The notes under the pieces are model-generated. The model saw nothing but the letters and a program-made list of their open reading frames with translations, ran no database searches and had not been told where the DNA came from. Below are positions 1 through 7,700 of a DNA stretch of 9,115 nucleotides, one piece after another. Positions within the stretch are counted from its first letter, which is position 1. Each line of letters begins with the position of its first letter. Made by a program: the position numbers and the translations under genes. Origin of the DNA: JABDDM01 sp038240295 (lineage in GTDB: Bacteria > Bacteroidota > Ignavibacteria > Palsa-1295); NCBI GenBank assembly GCA_038240295.1, contig JBBSDW010000133.1:1-9115 (forward strand), given 5' to 3'.

Positions 1-1475
1 ATGTTGAAACCGCCAAACGGATGAACACCGACGAGCGCGCCGGTGCATTTGCGATTGAGGTAAAGATTGCCCACGTGAAATTCCTTCGCTGCACGATCGA
101 GATTTTTCTGACTCTGCGAATAGAGGCCGCCGGTAAGTCCGAACTCTGTATTGTTTGCGATCTCAAGCGCATCATCGAAGTTATCGGCCGGGATCACTGC
201 GAGCACCGGTCCGAATATCTCCTCCTGTGCAAGACGCGCATCGGGTTTGATGCCAGCGATGACGGTTGGAAGAATGTAGTAGCCCTCCTCATTGGCGGCG
301 AGTCCACCGGTCAGCAACTCCCCTTCCTGTTTGCCGATCTCGATGTATTCGAGAATTTTCTTGTAGGCGCGCTCGCTCACGACGGGGCCGATCCTTCCGT
401 TGAATGCTGGATCGCCAACTTGAAGCGCAGCGGTGCGCTCGACGATCTTCTGGAGCATCTGCGGATACACTTTACGGTCAATGATCGCACGCGAGCATGC
501 CGAACATTTCTGTCCCTGGAATCCGAACGCGCTTGCGACGATGCCATCTGCGGCAGAATCGAGATCGGCATCTGCCGCAACAACGATCGCATCCTTGCCA
601 CCCATCTCTGCGACGACACGCTTGATCCACTTCTGCCCAGGCTGATGCTTCGCCGCGAACTCCGTAATGCGAAGTCCGATCTCCTTCGAACCGGTGAAGC
701 TGATGAAGCGCGTCACTGGTGACTTCACAATATAATCGCCGACTTCACCGCCTGGTGCAGTCAGAAAGTTGATCACACCCGCCGGTACACCGGCCTGCTT
801 CATGATGTCAGCGAAGAGCCAACCCATCATCGGCGAGTCGCTCGATGGCTTCAGTATGATTGTATTGCCGGCGACGATCGCCGCGCTCGCTGTTCCGGCG
901 AGAATCGCAAATGGAAAATTCCAGGGCGGCACAACGAGCCCAACACCGAGCGGGATGTATTCGAGATAACCCGACTCGCCTGCATTCTTTACAACAGGCT
1001 GAGGCCCTGCAAGGCGATACATATCGCGGGCATAAAATTCGAGGAAGTCGATCGCTTCGGCCGTGTCGGCGTCTGCTTCGAGGTAGTTCTTGCCTACTTC
1101 GAGCACCATCCACGCGTTGATCTCGTAACGGCGTTTGCGCATGATCTTTGCCGCCTTAAAAAGCATGTCGGCGCGTTTCTTCGCATCGACCTTGCTCCAT
1201 GTTTTGAAGGTGTCGCTTGCGATCTGTAGTGCCTTCTCGGCATGTTCTGTCGTCCCCTTCGAGAATACTCCGATCACTTCCTTCGGATGCGCTGGATTGG
1301 TAGATGAGATACCATCATTGGTTATAATTTCTTCACCGCCGATCAGTAAGGGATACTTCTTGCCGATTTTTCCGCGCGCCTGTTCAATCGCTTGTTCCAT
1401 GAGCTTGCGTTCTTTCGGGAGTCCGAAGTCGCGGTAGGTTTCGTTTTTGAAAGCAGGAAATGATTTTGTCGGCAT
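1..1475 (-). CDS. rocA: L-glutamate gamma-semialdehyde dehydrogenase (1-pyrroline-5-carboxylate dehydrogenase), 3' end cut by the window
   Basis: NAD-dependent aldehyde dehydrogenase that oxidises glutamate semialdehyde, in equilibrium with pyrroline-5-carboxylate, to glutamate in the cytosol; this is the second step of proline catabolism. The ATG at 1475-1473 opens 491 visible codons, and the frame runs off the window after P-F-G-G-F-N. RocA proteins are about 515 residues, so only around 25 are missing. Visible motifs: PPWNFPF (oxyanion Asn186), ILKPS (Lys209), SFTGSKEIG (260-267), the general-base Glu290 in AEMGGKD, the catalytic Cys324 in GFQGQKCSACSR, and EEIFGPV (Glu419). The N-terminal AIDFLEFYAR region and the overall match to the Bacillus RocA type separate it from generic aldehyde dehydrogenases. 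No clear Shine-Dalgarno precedes the ATG. No proline dehydrogenase gene is in the window; one could lie beyond position 1. The family call is firm; substrate specificity rests on family resemblance. Confidence 0.93.
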   Translation of the reverse strand, partial: MPTKSFPAFKNETYRDFGLPKERKLMEQAIEQARGKIGKKYPLLIGGEEIITNDGISSTNPAHPKEVIGVFSKGTTEHAEKALQIASDTFKTWSKVDAKKRADMLFKAAKIMRKRRYEINAWMVLEVGKNYLEADADTAEAIDFLEFYARDMYRLAGPQPVVKNAGESGYLEYIPLGVGLVVPPWNFPFAILAGTASAAIVAGNTIILKPSSDSPMMGWLFADIMKQAGVPAGVINFLTAPGGEVGDYIVKSPVTRFISFTGSKEIGLRITEFAAKHQPGQKWIKRVVAEMGGKDAIVVAADADLDSAADGIVASAFGFQGQKCSACSRAIIDRKVYPQMLQKIVERTAALQVGDPAFNGRIGPVVSERAYKKILEYIEIGKQEGELLTGGLAANEEGYYILPTVIAGIKPDARLAQEEIFGPVLAVIPADNFDDALEIANNTEFGLTGGLYSQSQKNLDRAAKEFHVGNLYLNRKCTGALVGVHPFGGFN

Positions 1476-1663
1476 AATCGAGGCAGATGTTTGTATGTTT
1501 GTTACGCTTACAGCCCTATCGGGGCCGAACGCGAATGCGGAGTTTCAAACACCGCGACTCTTCGCAATGTTGCATGAGGGCAGTGGCACCGATATTGAAG
1601 CCAAGGACTGCAAGTATTCATATACGTGTACGCTTGTATTTCCACCAAAATCGAAAGATGACT
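1476..1663. promoter_or_regulatory. Divergent intergenic region between rocA and the His-rich gene
   Basis: These 188 bp separate rocA (minus) from the small plus-strand gene and should carry promoters for both. On the plus strand, TTGAAG at 1595-1600 followed by an AT-rich stretch around 1615-1626 (TATTCATATACG) is a weak sigma70-like candidate, but the spacing is not ideal. A small inverted repeat, GCCC at 1513-1516 with GGGC at 1522-1525, could form a 4-bp hairpin and is too short to mean much. I see no riboswitch-like structure and no believable ORF here. The placement of promoters is inferred from gene orientation rather than from a clear consensus. Confidence 0.35.
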
Positions 1664-1858
1664 ATGAAAAAATTTCTTACACTCGCAACCGTTGCAGCGA
1701 TGTTCGTTGCTGCCGGCAGCATGATCAGCACAGATGCATTTGCACGGCATTACAAGCATCATAAACATCACAAAAAGCATCATACGATGGGTGCTCATCA
1801 GACCGTGAAGCATACGCCGGGCATGGCACGGCATTCCTCGGGCACGACTACGAAGTAG
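1664..1858 (+). CDS. Small exported histidine/lysine-rich protein, function unknown
   Basis: A 64-residue protein I do not recognise as a named family. It begins with a classic Sec signal peptide: MKK, a hydrophobic core (LTLATVAAMFVAAG), then a likely signal peptidase I site after A-F-A at residue 27. The predicted mature chain is only 37 residues. Ten of these are His (29, 32, 33, 35, 36, 39, 40, 45, 50, 57), mostly as H-H pairs separated by Lys, and the tail is Ser/Thr-rich. Such composition suggests binding of divalent metal (Ni, Cu, Zn) or of acidic polymer in the periplasm or outside the cell; this is inference from composition only. I chose the ATG at 1664 because it gives a normal MKKFL signal peptide and follows a purine-rich GAAAGATGAC. 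The ATG at 1658 would add two residues. Longer upstream extensions lack a start signal. A strong hairpin follows at 1887. Confidence 0.75.
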   Translation: MKKFLTLATVAAMFVAAGSMISTDAFARHYKHHKHHKKHHTMGAHQTVKHTPGMARHSSGTTTK

Positions 1859-1886
1859 ACCAACACAAAATAAGCGCTCGAAAATG

Positions 1887-1914
1887 GCAAACCCCTGCAC
1901 ATGCGGGGGTTTGC
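1887..1914. terminator. Compact terminator hairpin between convergent genes
   Basis: An inverted repeat pairs 1887-1898 with 1903-1914: GCAAACCCC against GGGGTTTGC plus three inner pairs including one U-G wobble, closing on the 4-nt loop ACAT. It lies 28 bp after the stop of the His-rich gene and 3 bp beyond the stop of the minus-strand lipoprotein gene. Read on the minus strand it is followed by ATTTTCG, a short U tract; on the plus strand there is no U run. It therefore looks best suited to end the GH3-lipoprotein unit, and probably works less efficiently for the His-rich gene. Confidence 0.8.
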
Positions 1915-1917
1915 TCA

Positions 1918-2499
1918 TTACTGCTCCTGTGCTGGCCGATATTTGGCGCGCATCGCATCGAACCAATGCGCCAGCGCCACGAAATTCGCTCGCTGCGGTT
2001 TGACAAGTAAATTATAGTCGATCGTGCAGGCTGTGTAGTCGACATGCGTAGGCTTTGGGCGCAGTGTTGAGCCGAACGTGAGCGTGTACGCTTCGCCGGA
2101 AGCACAACTCGCCATGAGATCGGTTGGATCGATGTCGAGAAGTTTCCCGTCAGAGATCAGCTTTGCGAATGTGTCATAATCACTCGGTTCGAGAATGGCC
2201 ATTCCTTTCAGCGAATGCCACGCGCCATCAGCCCCTTTTGAGCGCGTCTCGAAATCCATCGAATGGTTGGTATCGACTCTGAACGCATCGGATGGACGAT
2301 CCGAAAATCCGCTCGAGCTAAAGACAAAATAAAATTTCTCCACGCGTGCTGGCTCCGCGCTTTGATTTTCAGTAGCTGAAGTGGCAGTCGAAGTCCGCTT
2401 CGTTTGCTGAGTTGACTCGCAACTTGTCAGCGTAAGACCAACCACTGTGACAACAAGCATTGTTGCGAGAAGACGGGCCCATCTATTTTTTCCGATCAT
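1918..2499 (-). CDS. Lipoprotein of unknown function, coupled to the GH3 gene
   Basis: A 193-residue envelope lipoprotein whose family I do not recognise. The N terminus has positive charges (K4, R6, R9), a hydrophobic segment (10-24) and a lipobox L-T-S-C ending at Cys27, so it should be lipid-anchored and exported. Residues 28-52 form a Ser/Thr/Gln-rich linker. The remaining roughly 140 residues look like one compact beta-rich domain, with two further cysteines (132 and 158) that could form a disulfide. There is no Asp after the lipidated Cys (the next residue is Glu). The gene starts inside the stop of the upstream GH3 gene through an ATGA overlap (2499-2496) with no Shine-Dalgarno of its own, so translation is probably coupled. 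A terminator hairpin follows immediately. The link to cell-wall or amino-sugar metabolism is only by operon context. Confidence 0.85.
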   Translation of the reverse strand: MIGKNRWARLLATMLVVTVVGLTLTSCESTQQTKRTSTATSATENQSAEPARVEKFYFVFSSSGFSDRPSDAFRVDTNHSMDFETRSKGADGAWHSLKGMAILEPSDYDTFAKLISDGKLLDIDPTDLMASCASGEAYTLTFGSTLRPKPTHVDYTACTIDYNLLVKPQRANFVALAHWFDAMRAKYRPAQEQ

Positions 2500-4055
2500 C
2501 GTTTGCGTGCGCTTTTTAATAACTCCACAGCTTCCAAAACCGAGTAGCGAGATTCGCTGAAAGTCCTAACGACCGCCTGCGGCCTAATCTCGCCAAGTTC
2601 CATGTCCAGATAAGGGCTGCCGATCATAAAAAATCCTCGCATCCTCTTCCCTTCCTTCAGCGACCTCTCTGCAAGAGTACGTATAGCTTGCGGCATGGTT
2701 ACAGCTGTATCGATGCCTCCAAGATAGCCCCGAGCGCGATGTAGCGTTGTCAGAACATAAGCATCCGGCAATGCGGCATTTCCAACTTCGGATGGCAGCA
2801 GAATTCCAGCAACAGAGCGTCCGCTTCGCTCAAGTTCTTGTTGCAACTCTTCACCTCGCTCGCGAGCCTGCGGCCTGTCATCGGCAATGATAAGAAATGG
2901 TGACTCCGAAAATACGCTGAGATCGCCGCTGACTTCGATCCCGCGCGCCGCGACGCTCCGAGCCAATTCTTCGTGTTCGGCTTTCGTGCTCGTATCGAGC
3001 GTTGCAGAAGCTGAAGTAACCATCCTGAGAATGCGCTCGTGACTACGCTGCAGTTCTTTGGTCGAGAGCGCATCGGCGGCCTGCACTGCATGTTCGAGCG
3101 CCGCCAAAGTGTCGAGCGGCATCAAAATCACATCGACGCCAGATTTTATGGCCAGCAGCGCCGCCTCTTTGTCGCCGTAATGTTTTGTGATCGCGTGCAT
3201 CTCCATTGCGTCGGTGACAACGACGGCGTTAAAATGCATCGCCTCGCGTAACAAGCCCTGCACGATGGCGCGGGAGATCGTGGCAGGATTGGATTTCTCT
3301 TTGTCGGACGCACCAAAATGCGATGCGAGCTGCGGCACAGAAATATGCCCGAGCATGACCGAATCGACTTGCTCCTCGATTGCGCGCGCGAATGGTTTTA
3401 ACTCTCTATTCTTGAAACCCTCGTAGGTGAGATTGATCTGCGGAAGTTCGCGATGCGAATCGACGGAAGTGTCTCCATGTCCGGGAAAGTGCTTGGCCGT
3501 CGATGCGACGCCCGACGTTCGTAATCCGCGAATGGTTGCCGCCGCAAAATCTCCGGCAACTGTTGGGTCGCTCGAATAGGATCTGGTATTAATGATCGGA
3601 TTTTTTGGATTGGAATTCACGTCGCATACTGGCGCGAAATTCCAGAGAATTCCGAGTTCGTGCATTTCGCTGCCGATCGCTTGACCAATTTTTTCTGCAA
3701 GCGCGAGGTCCCCCGCTTGCGCGATCGCCATTGCATCTGGAAACTCTGTTCCGCCTTCCCGCAGCCGCATTGGCAAGCCCCACTCGCAATCGGCGCTAAA
3801 AAATTGCGAGCGACCGAGCACATCATTGGAAAGTGTTTGAAGTTCGGTGACCGTTTCGCGCACGGTGCTCGCTGTTCCGCCAAAGATGCAAAACCCGAGG
3901 ACTCGTCCTTTTGTGATGCATTCTCGCGTGCGCTCTCGATACTCGGCGTCGCTTATGAACTTGTCAATGTTCAAGCGCGGCATGAAGCGAATGCCGAGTA
4001 GCTCTCGCAGATCTGTTGGATGCGTTGTTGGATGAGTTGTTTTTCCTTCGGGCAT
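2496..4055 (-). CDS. Glycoside hydrolase family 3 beta-N-acetylglucosaminidase (NagZ-like)
   Basis: A 519-residue GH3 enzyme expected to release terminal beta-linked N-acetylglucosamine, for example from muropeptides or chito-oligosaccharides. Residues about 15-350 form the TIM-barrel domain. Numbered from the ATG, the NagZ signature KHFPGHGDTSVDSH lies at 188-201, with the Asp199-Ser-His201 dyad that serves as acid/base in this subfamily, and the nucleophile is Asp282 in VVTDAM. Substrate-loop residues CEWGLPMRL replace the EGG-type motif of proteobacterial NagZ, as I associate with Bacteroidetes-type members. Residues about 385-519 look like a small Rossmann-like C-terminal domain, as in two-domain Gram-positive NagZ. 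No signal peptide is visible, so it is probably cytosolic. I took the ATG at 4055; a TTG at 4061, with AGAG seven bases before it, would add two residues. It is the first gene of a unit with the lipoprotein downstream. Exact substrate, and hydrolase versus phosphorylase action, are open. Confidence 0.88.
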   Translation of the reverse strand: MPEGKTTHPTTHPTDLRELLGIRFMPRLNIDKFISDAEYRERTRECITKGRVLGFCIFGGTASTVRETVTELQTLSNDVLGRSQFFSADCEWGLPMRLREGGTEFPDAMAIAQAGDLALAEKIGQAIGSEMHELGILWNFAPVCDVNSNPKNPIINTRSYSSDPTVAGDFAAATIRGLRTSGVASTAKHFPGHGDTSVDSHRELPQINLTYEGFKNRELKPFARAIEEQVDSVMLGHISVPQLASHFGASDKEKSNPATISRAIVQGLLREAMHFNAVVVTDAMEMHAITKHYGDKEAALLAIKSGVDVILMPLDTLAALEHAVQAADALSTKELQRSHERILRMVTSASATLDTSTKAEHEELARSVAARGIEVSGDLSVFSESPFLIIADDRPQARERGEELQQELERSGRSVAGILLPSEVGNAALPDAYVLTTLHRARGYLGGIDTAVTMPQAIRTLAERSLKEGKRMRGFFMIGSPYLDMELGEIRPQAVVRTFSESRYSVLEAVELLKSARKR

Positions 4056-4151
4056 TTCCAATGAACAACTCTGGCAACGCTTAACTTCCCATGGTCAATT
4101 TGAACCACAACGGAAGCCTCACTTGTTCTTGAGCGTAACGAACATCCGTCC
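4056..4151. promoter_or_regulatory. Divergent intergenic region between GH3 gene and hemerythrin-addA operon
   Basis: These 96 bp must hold the 5' signals for both the minus-strand GH3-lipoprotein unit and the plus-strand hemerythrin-addA operon. On the minus strand TTGACC (4098-4093) resembles a -35 element, but no good -10 follows at the usual distance. On the plus strand no clear consensus pair and no Shine-Dalgarno before the ATG at 4152 are visible. An imperfect inverted repeat, GGTCAATTTGAACC at 4093-4106, overlaps the -35-like element. With so little room, the two promoters probably lie back to back or overlap; this is inference from layout. Confidence 0.35.
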
Positions 4152-4730
4152 ATGCCACGTTCTGCAGCTGTTCCCGTCGAAACAACCCCAGAAGCTACTC
4201 GCGCAATCGCTCAAAATCCGATCGAGCAATTGCTGGCGGAGCATGACGCGTTTCGAGGCATGTGCGACGAGTTGCAAACATTGATCGATCACTGGAAGGG
4301 CGAAGGATATCTTGCTTCGATCACTGCAAAGGAATATGCACTGCTCCTCAAATGCCGCGAGACGATCCGCGAGCATTTGAACGTCCATCTGGTCAAAGAA
4401 GAAGAGATCTTTTTTCCGCGTCTCGAAAAGCTGGTGCCGCAGGGCCGCGTGAAATTTCTGTTCCTCAACTACGATCACGAATATCTCCGACAATATTTTG
4501 ACGATTTTTCGCTTTCGATCTCGCTCTACGAGGAGGATCACCTGCCCATGCACCGCACGATCGAACGGATCATCATCACCGGCATAAGGATCATTGACAA
4601 TCTTTTGCAGCATATCCTTGCCGAGGATACCGTCTATTTTGAACTTGCACATGCCGGACTCTCTGCAGATGATATGTCCGAAATGGGAATCGAGATGCTC
4701 GAACTCGAAGCACGATTGAGAGAGGGATAA
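4152..4730 (+). CDS. Hemerythrin-like HHE cation-binding domain protein
   Basis: A 192-residue soluble four-helix-bundle protein with a full set of likely diiron ligands. These are His31 (LLAEHDAF), His79 and Glu83 (HLVKEEEIFFPRL), His109 (YDHEYLR), and His154 with Glu158 (LLQHILAEDTVYF). Hemerythrin-domain proteins of this kind bind O2, NO or peroxide at a carboxylate-bridged diiron site; relatives act in O2 or NO sensing and, in RIC/YtfE/ScdA, in repair of damaged iron-sulfur clusters. It lacks the N-terminal ScdA_N domain of RIC proteins, since residues 1-22 are a short polar leader. There is no signal peptide or membrane segment, so it should be cytosolic. It is the first gene of an operon with addA, which begins 3 bp after its stop. 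The ATG at 4152 is the only reasonable start. The specific role is not known; the domain call is firm. Confidence 0.9.
   Translation: MPRSAAVPVETTPEATRAIAQNPIEQLLAEHDAFRGMCDELQTLIDHWKGEGYLASITAKEYALLLKCRETIREHLNVHLVKEEEIFFPRLEKLVPQGRVKFLFLNYDHEYLRQYFDDFSLSISLYEEDHLPMHRTIERIIITGIRIIDNLLQHILAEDTVYFELAHAGLSADDMSEMGIEMLELEARLREG
4721..4726 (+). promoter_or_regulatory. Shine-Dalgarno for addA inside the hemerythrin 3' end
   Basis: AGAGGG, within the purine run AGAGAGGG, lies seven bases before the addA ATG at 4734 and inside the last codons of the hemerythrin gene. It is the clearest ribosome-binding site in the window. It fixes the addA start and, with a 3-bp intergenic gap, implies coupled expression of the two genes. 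Confidence 0.65.
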
Positions 4731-4733
4731 CAC

Positions 4734-7700
4734 ATGCCGATCACCCTAACGCCTTCTCAAACAAAAGCACTCGATGACACAAGGCATCTGGCGATCATCG
4801 CGAACGCCGGCTCCGGGAAAACGCGCGTGCTCGTTCATCGGTATTTAAAGATCCTCGAAGATCATCCGAAGCTCACGCCGCGAAATATCATTGCGATCAC
4901 CTTCACCGATTTGGCTGCAGCGGAGTTAAAATCGCGCATCACTGCGGAAGTCGACGCCCGCATTATAGAAACCGAAAATGTGGGCGATCTCAACCGGCTC
5001 GAGCGGCTCACAACGATCCGGAACGGACTGACCGGCGCATATATTTCTACGATCCATTCTTTCGCAGCACGTCTGCTTCGCGCCTATCCCGTCGAGGCGC
5101 ATGTCGATGCAACGTTTGGGACACTCGTCGAAAGCGACAAAGATCTTGTGGTCGAAGAGACGATGCAGCGAGTATTCGAAACAGAACTGGCGCGCGCCTA
5201 CGAGATGGATGCGGCCCACGACCCGTTGCTTCAGGTCTTTCGGCAGATCGGCCGCAGCGAGATGGCGAACATCATGAATGCACTCCTCGCTGCTCGGGCA
5301 CAAAGCAAGGATCTCCTGAAATATTTCGAGGAGAACGACGACGCGACGATCCTCTTTCATTGGAAAACGGAAGTTGCAGCGTTCTTCCAGACGATGGTCG
5401 ATGCGCAGATGCCTCGACTCTTTCGGGTGCTTGAGCTATCCAACGTTCGTGGGGCTGGGTACGAGAACCTGAAAGATGCGCTATCCACATATCAGCCCAA
5501 TTTCGATCTTCTCCAAACTTTGCCATCTTATGAGAGGATCCTTAAGGCTGCGATGACCAAGGATGGATGCGGAGCTATTCGAGACAAGTTAATAAAAACG
5601 AAGGATCGCTCGCAGGAAGCATGTAAGTTAAGCGATGAAATTGCCTCGACGCAATCACGCTACTCAAAGCTGCTCAAAGAATTTGGCGACGAAGAGCAAT
5701 TCAAAAGGACGCATCTGGCTTATCTCGCAATGTTGCGACCGATCCTCAGGCTCTACAGCCTTTTTGCACAGGCGTATATCGAGATCAAGATCAAATACAG
5801 TGTTCTCGATTTCGACGATCAGATCGAGTATCTCAAAAAGCTCGTACAGAAATCGGAATTGGCCGATGAGCTTGCTGTTGCGTTTCCTTATATCCTGATC
5901 GATGAATACCAGGATACCGACCCGACTCAGTTTCAGATCGCGCAGGCACTAACGAGAAATTTTTCGCCCGAAACGAAACTCTCGATCGTCGGAGATCCGA
6001 AACAGTCGATCTACTCCTTCCGCAACGCCGATTTAAAAACGTTCGAGCATGCAGTCGAATGCATTCGGGCTCAGGAGCTGAGCCCAATGGCTACCATGGA
6101 ATCCTACGGCCTGACACATGACGAAGAGCAAGGTGTGATCACGCTTGCCGAAAGTTTTCGAATGGCCGATGCACCGCTCGCATTCGTAAACATCGCCTTT
6201 CGGTTTATTTTTTCGGAGGCTGCGAGCGAGCGTGCGCCAGAGGGTTACGCTGAACTCATCGCCGCTCGCACACCTGCCGCACGAGGCTCGGTCGGCTGGC
6301 TCATTCATTGGGAACCCAAAGATGGTACCGTGCCTGATCATTCGGATGACGAAGACGAGACGGATGATACAGACGAAGAGTCGGGCGGCCAATATCTCGA
6401 TCCCGAATATGCACTTATTGCTTCGAAGATTCGCGAGATCATAACGATCGATCCTGACAGTTATCAAGTCGATCGTGCAACTCCGGCCGAATCGAGGCAG
6501 CCCACGTACCGCGACATCGTCGTGCTGCCACGTACGCGTAAGTCGCTTCCCGATCTCGAACGGGCGTTCGTTCATTACAAGATCCCATACAGTGTTGCTC
6601 GCGGCGTAGGGTATTTCGATCAGCAGGAAGTGATCGATCTTGTTTCGTATTTGAATTTCCTCGTTCGTCCGAACGACGATGTGGCGCTTTTCGGAATTTT
6701 GCGTTCGCCGATCTTCGCACTCAGCGACACGTTCTTTTTTCGGCTCTATCTTAACTTCGAGGAGAATCGCTCGAGCACTGCTTCGACACTTTGGCTGAGG
6801 TTGCAGGAGGCATGTTCGCGTCCCGAACTTGCGAGCGAGGCACTACTGCATGCAGTTGAGCAGCTTCGCGAGAATCTTGCACTCGCTGGCCGACTTCCCG
6901 CCAGCAGCATTCTCGAAAAGATCCTGAATGAATCGGCTGTTGCGGGTACCTATCGTTCGATGCCCAACGGTGCGCAGCGCGCCGCCAACGTGCACAAACT
7001 GATCGGTCTTGTACGCACATTCGATTCGCGAGGATTTTCGACGCTCTATGACACCGTATCCCGACTGACCGATAAGATCAACCGCAACGACCGTGAATCT
7101 CAGGCATCGGTCAGCGATGAGAATTCCGTGAAGATCATGACGGTACATGGTGCGAAAGGGCTTGAATTCCCGATCGTATTCGTGCCGAGGCTTGCGGAAA
7201 AATCTGGCGGGCAGCGGGGCGTCATGATCCACCCAACCAAGGGCATTCGTGCCAATAGTAAAGAAGCGGAACGGCCGCTCATCACAACGCTGCTTTGCCA
7301 GGAACGTGAAGAAGCTGGCGTGCAGGAAGAGCAGCGTGTGCTGTATGTTGCCTGCACCCGCGCGCGCGATCATCTTTTCTTGAGCGCCAAATTAGCGGGT
7401 GGTGCTATTCCGAAAAAAAGTGCGCTTGAACACTTTGACCCGACAACTAGGCAAAGGCTTCTGAACATCGGAAGCGACGGCTATCAAATACAGGAATCCA
7501 TTCAGCGATACGATGCCGAGCGCGAGCGCAGCGTGAGTGCGGAGATCACACTCGACATCCCGATTATGCGGCATCCGATAACATCGGCGAATGAGCTAAC
7601 CGGCAATGATGATTCCGAGCAAGTGCTTCCGAAGTTTCAGCTCGAGCGGTATGAGCCTGCCGTCGGTCTTGGACGTTTCAGTCCGAGTCAGTTGCTTACC

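Noticed and set aside
21..722. A 233-codon plus-strand open frame inside rocA
   Set aside because: It lies antisense to a clearly conserved aldehyde dehydrogenase frame with all catalytic motifs; its protein has no recognisable domain and no start signal.
1513..1525. GCCC/GGGC hairpin upstream of rocA as an attenuator
   Set aside because: Only four base pairs with no U tract; expected by chance.
1487..1663. N-terminal extension of the His-rich protein up to an ATG at 1487
   Set aside because: The extension would place about 59 residues before a textbook MKKFL signal peptide, hiding it; the internal ATG is far more plausible.
1447..1764. A 105-codon plus-strand frame across the rocA start and the His-rich gene
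   Set aside because: It overlaps rocA and reads the signal-peptide gene in a different frame, turning it into Cys/Arg-rich nonsense; no ribosome site.
4093..4106. Inverted repeat GGTCAATTTGAACC as a possible operator
   Set aside because: The halves match only with a one-base offset and mismatches; too weak to call an operator without comparative data.
6033..6575. A 180-codon minus-strand frame inside addA
   Set aside because: Antisense to conserved AddA sequence between motifs III and V; shadow of codon bias.
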